Assembly (NCBI GenBank): GCA_013399305.1
Contig: VXAI01000021.1
Location: 6,600,794 to 6,664,793 of the forward strand
Length of the DNA stretch: 64,000 nt
Direction: 5' to 3'
From: Rostratula benghalensis
Lineage: Eukaryota > Chordata > Aves > Charadriiformes > Rostratulidae
The translations under genes were made by a program, and so were the position numbers. The notes below the pieces were generated by a model. That model did no database searches, was not told the DNA's origin, and saw only the letters and a program-made list of their open reading frames with translations. Shown here in pieces: positions 59,013-64,000 of this stretch. Positions within the stretch are counted from its first letter, which is position 1. The number at the start of each line of letters is the position of its first letter.

Positions 59013-62000
59013 GTTGTCTTGCAGAACATCTTCTCCAGCTACTTATCAAATTGCATACTGGTAGCTACACCTGAAACAGCTCATGAAGCTAACTAAAGCT
59101 TTATTTTGAGAAAGAAATCAAACAAATTTTTTCAATCCTGATCACAAAGGATTTAAGATTTATCATAGAAAGGAGAGAAAAAGTGAAATAACAGTTAAAA
59201 TTCATGCAGAATTGGTTTAAACAGGAACACACTCTTTCAGTTCACTGCCTCTTTGGCTGAGGTTTGTCAAACACAGGTTGAATTATATCTTTATGGCACA
59301 TAAAGTATAAATTCCTAGTAGTGAGAATCTGTCTCAGAAAACTGTAGCACTCCTAACATAATACTGATAAATGAGCTAAGACCGGGTTTGTTGACCTTTT
59401 TGTGTACGCATTCTCAAAATAGATATTGAGGACAGAAAATAGCCTTATGTCACTAATTTACTAAAAGTTATTTGCCTCTATTAGAGTTTTGCCATATTCC
59501 CTCTGTTTGGCTGTAAAGGGAAATTGTCTTATGAATTTTTTTAAGCTACTAAACAATTTTTATACATCATTAAAACAACAGATTTTTATAAGGGAAATAT
59601 ATATGTAATTTTAGTCTACCTTTTGTGATTGCTCCCATAATCAGTTTTACAGGTGTGCATTTTGTTACTTAAAAGATTTTATTCCAGCTCTTGTCTTTGG
59701 CATAGAGAGGAATTGTTCTGAAATGTTACTCATCATCTTTATCACAGATATATTACAAGTTCAAAGCTTCTGTGACACAAACACAATATTTTAGTATCGA
59801 ACACTTAAAATTGTGTATTTTCTTCCAATTAAAAATCATTAGAATGAGAACTTTATCTAAACAAAATATATCCACACACATTTGCTACAAAGTAGGAGCA
59901 AAATATAAGTTGTTCATTCTGTCATGAAGATGACAATTTATTAAAGGAAAACGAAGAGGGGTTTGCAATTTTTTTTTCCTTTGTCATATAAAAAAAGCAT
60001 TTGAGGACTTTTCAAACGACAGTTTTTCCAACATCCAAAAGTTAAATTCTCTTCTCAGTATTCCTCATCCCAATTAAGCTCTCATATTTGCAGTTTTACA
60101 TTAGAAACCTTATTTTAGTACCTACTATGAAACATTCTCCAGTTTACTTATATTGCTTTATCAGTTCAATTAAACTAAACACTAGCTTTGTTGATATAAA
60201 GAAAGCAAAATTTAATAAACTGAGGAAGTGATTTTAATCTTTTTTCCTTACAGACAATCCAAATTTGCTTTTACTTATCAACTGACAATATGTTTTCATT
60301 CAAAGATTCATTAATTTGGATATTGCTGGATACAGTTGCTAAATAGTTATCTAAGGTTTCTTTCAAATGTTTCTGACAAAACCAGTAACACCAAATTTGC
60401 GGTTCTTGGCAGTGCCAAGAATGAGCAAGAGATGAAAGAGCCTAGAGCTATTCCATTCCTTACATCATCTTCAATAAATGAATTATTATAATACCACGTG
60501 CCTTCAACAGATTGAGGGGCATGAGAATACCTATCAAAGGTACCCTTCATGGAGACTCACTTGATCCTAAGGTTATTGGTCTCCCTAAGTTTTCTGGTTG
60601 TTTGTTTGGGGTTTTTTTGGTTTTAAGTCACCTTAAGTTCCCACTCTAAAATCAGGAACTTGGCTTAGGCTATCCAAATAGCATTCTGGAGGAACCCTTC
60701 TCTTTTCAGCTGACCACAGGGGAAGCCTAAGGAAACGAACTTCATTAGGCTAAAATTAACCTTCTTCTAACTCCCTTTCCTTGTTTCAGATTACCTTCCC
60801 AACAAGTTGCTTGGGGCAGGTGAAAGGAATAGCGGGCTAAAGAGAGATAGCTTCTAACCTTCTCTTAATCCTTAATTGGCTTAGTAATTAAATTCTTAAG
60901 AATTAAAATCTCAATTCTTTTTATTAGTCTTCTTTTCTATCCAAATTCCTATTATTGGGAAACCATCTTCCCTATAGTTTTGCCTCACAAATTGAAAGAA
61001 GAAAACTAGAACTAGATTTTCTATAAACATGTAATGTGTGTTCCACTAATATATTTCATATCCTTCCTTTATTTCTTCTCTATAATATGTAGCACTTGAC
61101 TACAAATAAGTTACACTTGCCAAGCTACCTTAACAAACAAGGTATATAATGCTTATATCTATGCAAAAAAAAAAAAAAAAAGAAAAGAAAAGATACTGTT
61201 TAATCTGTGTAAATAAGATGATGTTAAATTGTGTTGAACATGTTTCTAAGGCATGTAAAGATTTTTTCCAACACAAACTTTTTTTGTTGTTGTTAATCTT
61301 TCTCAGTTAGAACAATGTTTATTTTAATTTCCATGGTGCTTAATGGCAACCCACAAATTCATTTTCTAAGTGTTCCCTCCAAGTGTTTTCCCTTGGAGGA
61401 AAAAAAGTATATTTTCACAGAACAAAGAGGATAAAGTTACTAACCGAACATGCCATTTCTATGTGTTTGTTAAAGGAAATATTTAAATTTAAAGTCAGAG
61501 CCAGCTATGATTTTTTTCCAAAATTCTCATTATTCAGTTAACTCAGAAATTATTTACTGAAGAAACAACAGAATCTAGAAGATAAACAAACAGAGCAAAT
61601 ACACTACTTTCCATAACAATTCATGGGCAAATGGTACCACACTTTTCTTTCATCATCCACGTGAAAGAAAAAACATTCAAATTCTAAGTGCGTTGAGCAT
61701 GCTTTTGAACTAAGTTGAAGCAAAAAGCCAATATCAATCACATAGCTTGTTTTTGTTACAACCTATATCCTAACTGAACATTGTACTGTAGAGCTTCATG
61801 AATATTCAATAACAGAGTAACCAATTACACAATATTAGTGCTCTTGATATTAAAAAATACATTTTCTTCTTCAGTTTTTGCAGTCAAGTAATGGAATTTT
61901 ATTTATTTTACTCATCATGTTCATATTCCGTCTTCATTTGCATTTCTGCAACTATGCTAAGCCAAAACTCAGGCAATAGTATTCACATAACTTTTCAGGT

Positions 62001-63336
62001 CAATTTACTCTGCAAAGGCATGCTGAAGCTATTTGCTCAATTGACTTTCACAAAGCTACACAGTTGTAACCTTTACTATGATGGGTTAACATTCCACAAG
62101 AAGTTATGTGTATTAAAAACACACTGAATATGTTTTACATTGGTACACTACTCAGGCTTCATCACTGAGCAGAACATTGACATTTCACCAATTGAAATCA
62201 TTATTTAATCGTACAAATGAGCACAAAATGCTAGAACCATGTGTTCAAGAAAGTGAGGGATGGAACATCTCAGTTTTGAACTGTTCAAGAGATCTGTTTC
62301 TTTACTGCGTATTTTCATGTATTTAATTCCATTATATCCTGCAAATATTTTGAGAAAGCTGAGGTTTTTTGGGTGGATGGTTGTTTGTTTGTTTGTTTCT
62401 CCAAAGACCTACTTAAAACCTCAGAATATTCAAAATACTAGCAACAAAATCTTTAGCTTTTTCAAATAAACACTTGCTAATATAGCTAAGATTTACCATG
62501 GTGAGGAAGAAATTATCATTCCAATGCACTTTAATGGAACCAGCCACTGTATCTTACTTCTTCACCTGAACTATTTGTTGTGTGTTAGTGTTGTGCAATT
62601 CCACTTCAGGATAGGTTCTAATTATTAAATTCACTACAGTAAAGGTCATCATGTTATCTAACAGTAGCTGTCTCATCTTCTGCACTTCTAAAGTAAATCT
62701 CACTTTTTTCACATACCCAAACCATATTGCACTTTCAGTTAGCAAGAATGCACAGTTACATACTGAATTTTTGATGTAACTTCCTTTCCTGAGCTTCCCT
62801 GCAGGCAGAGCACTGAATTCAGTGGGAATTATGTTTGCTAGTTATGGACAAGAACATAGCTTTTGAATATTAGTTAGGCAATCCATCAATGATTTTTATC
62901 TTCTAGTCCAATAACTTCAGTTTCTGATCTGGACTGCAAAAGATTAACATTTCCTCAAGCAAACTATCACCATTGGCCTCAATAGAAGAGTTACAAACAC
63001 AGAAATTGGTGTTATATAAATGTTTTCTTAGCATTCCATGTCTTCTCATCTATAATTTTTAAACGACCTATTTATTTAAAATTGGTTTATAAAGCAGCAC
63101 TTTAGAAGCTAGCAAATGGTCAACCTACATTTCAATCAACCTACATTTTAATTGACAAAAAAATGAGTGAAATATTTTAAAAAAATATCAGAATAACAAG
63201 TAGCTGGCCTATGTAACTCTTCTATGCACAACACACCTATTAACTTCACTGGATGAGACCTGCAAATAGAAATTAGCCCAACTGTTTCAAATAACTGAAG
63301 TAACATTGAAAATGCAACCAGAAAGCTAGATATTAC
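59013..63336. other. Stretch without recognisable gene (4.3 kb)
   Basis: AT-rich. Holds an A17 run followed by GAAAAGAAAAG (61165-61192), a 14-bp palindrome AATTCTTAAGAATT (60891-60904) and a (TTTG)n patch near 62376-62399. No exon recognised on either strand. Confidence 0.65.
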
Positions 63337-63461
63337 CTATCAGAGGAATTTAAGGCCTGGAACTGTCACGGTCAGCATAGTGCCCTGTGAGGAGAGGGCG
63401 GTGAAAATTCAGTAGGCTGAGAGGGTTGGAATGCTGTAGGCAGGAGCTTCCTGTTTTAAAC
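63337..63461 (-). other. Candidate non-coding 5' exon (speculative)
   Basis: On the minus strand a pyrimidine-rich acceptor (GTTTCTTTTTAG|GTTT) is followed 125 bp later by a possible donor (TGATAG|GTAATA). The segment is less AT-rich than its surroundings and has only a 12-codon ATG opening that ends in a stop. If real, it would be an untranslated 5' exon of IRAG1. Without transcripts this is a guess. Confidence 0.18.
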
Positions 63462-64000
63462 CTAAAAAGAAACAAATTTAATGTTATCTAGACAGAAAAA
63501 GGAGTTTTGTTTAAGCAAAACAAATAACTCCTCCCAAACAGATGAACAAGTAAAGAAAGAAAACAGGATGTTACCATAGGTTAATTTCTTTCAAATAATC
63601 ACAGAATAACTAAGCAGTGGCTAACAGAAATAAAGCATGTAGTCAGTTTGCCTAATAACAAACAAGATCTTGTTCTGGCATTTATTATTGAAGTTAACTT
63701 CAAGAAAAAGGCCCTCTAGAAATTTCTAAAGTGAGCTGAAGGAAGCCAGAGAAGTTCTTTAACAAGATTACCATCTTTTTTTGGTTTTGTGAGCGTCTGT
63801 TTAGTGTTGCGGGTTTTCCCAGTGTTATTTAAAATGCATGAAATCAAGAGGCGGAGGGGAAGTGAAGCACACATGATCTGACCCATAAATCCAATATTTG
63901 CATATTCTGACTAATCTTACAAGAAAAAGACCAGTATTTTGCTGTATATTTTCAGGACAAAAACCTGTATCTAAGACAGGTGATTAAAAGAGTACCTAAA

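Noticed and set aside
61165..61192. A17 plus GAAAAGAAAAG as the tail of a retroposed sequence.
   Set aside because: No recognisable body or target-site duplication was found upstream; it may be a simple A-rich tract.
1..64000. CRISPR arrays, phage or bacterial operons, tRNA or rRNA genes.
   Set aside because: No regularly spaced repeats, no operon-like ORF packing and no recognisable structural RNA; the window is a vertebrate gene with introns.

Overview
The window is nuclear DNA from an amniote vertebrate, most likely a bird. It is AT-rich, nearly all intronic, and carries several CR1 LINE fragments in both orientations. Two of them end in the CR1-type 3' tail (ATTCTRTG-like octamers), and some carry long 3' UTR/ORF2 segments typical of avian genomes. 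There are no Alu or L1 sequences. A turtle or crocodilian cannot be excluded from sequence alone. Nothing bacterial, phage-like or CRISPR-like was seen.

The window holds one recognisable gene on the minus strand: IRAG1 (older name MRVI1), the inositol 1,4,5-trisphosphate receptor-associated cGMP-kinase substrate. I reconstructed 20 coding exons by hand, from the start-codon exon at about 40.4 kb down to the stop codon at 2377-2379. All have GT-AG borders, all phases match, and they sum to 2532 nt (843 residues plus stop). Parts recognised, in order: an N-terminal block with [15 protein letters not shown]; the basic cGMP-kinase-binding segment at the start of the 594-bp exon; the coiled-coil MRVI1/LRMP core; an RRRVS phosphorylation site; an acidic stretch; and one C-terminal membrane anchor.

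Layout: 1-2376 is the 3' UTR and downstream flank of IRAG1. 2377-28006 is a dense exon region with introns of about 0.4-2.9 kb. 28007-40317 holds three larger introns with CR1 copies, an expanded (GAGAA)n satellite and a sequence gap inside an (AAAAAG)n tract. 40318-40411 is the first coding exon. 40412-64000 is upstream, either the large 5' intron(s) or flanking DNA. It has three CR1-type copies, small tandem duplications and simple repeats, but no convincing coding exon. One weak candidate 5' non-coding exon lies at 63337-63461.

I found no unknown coding system. The observations most worth checking are two NAGNAG tandem acceptors, a poly(A) hexamer overlapping the stop codon, a satellite grown from a CR1 tail, a perfect intronic hairpin, and apparent loss of the third cGMP-kinase phospho-site.
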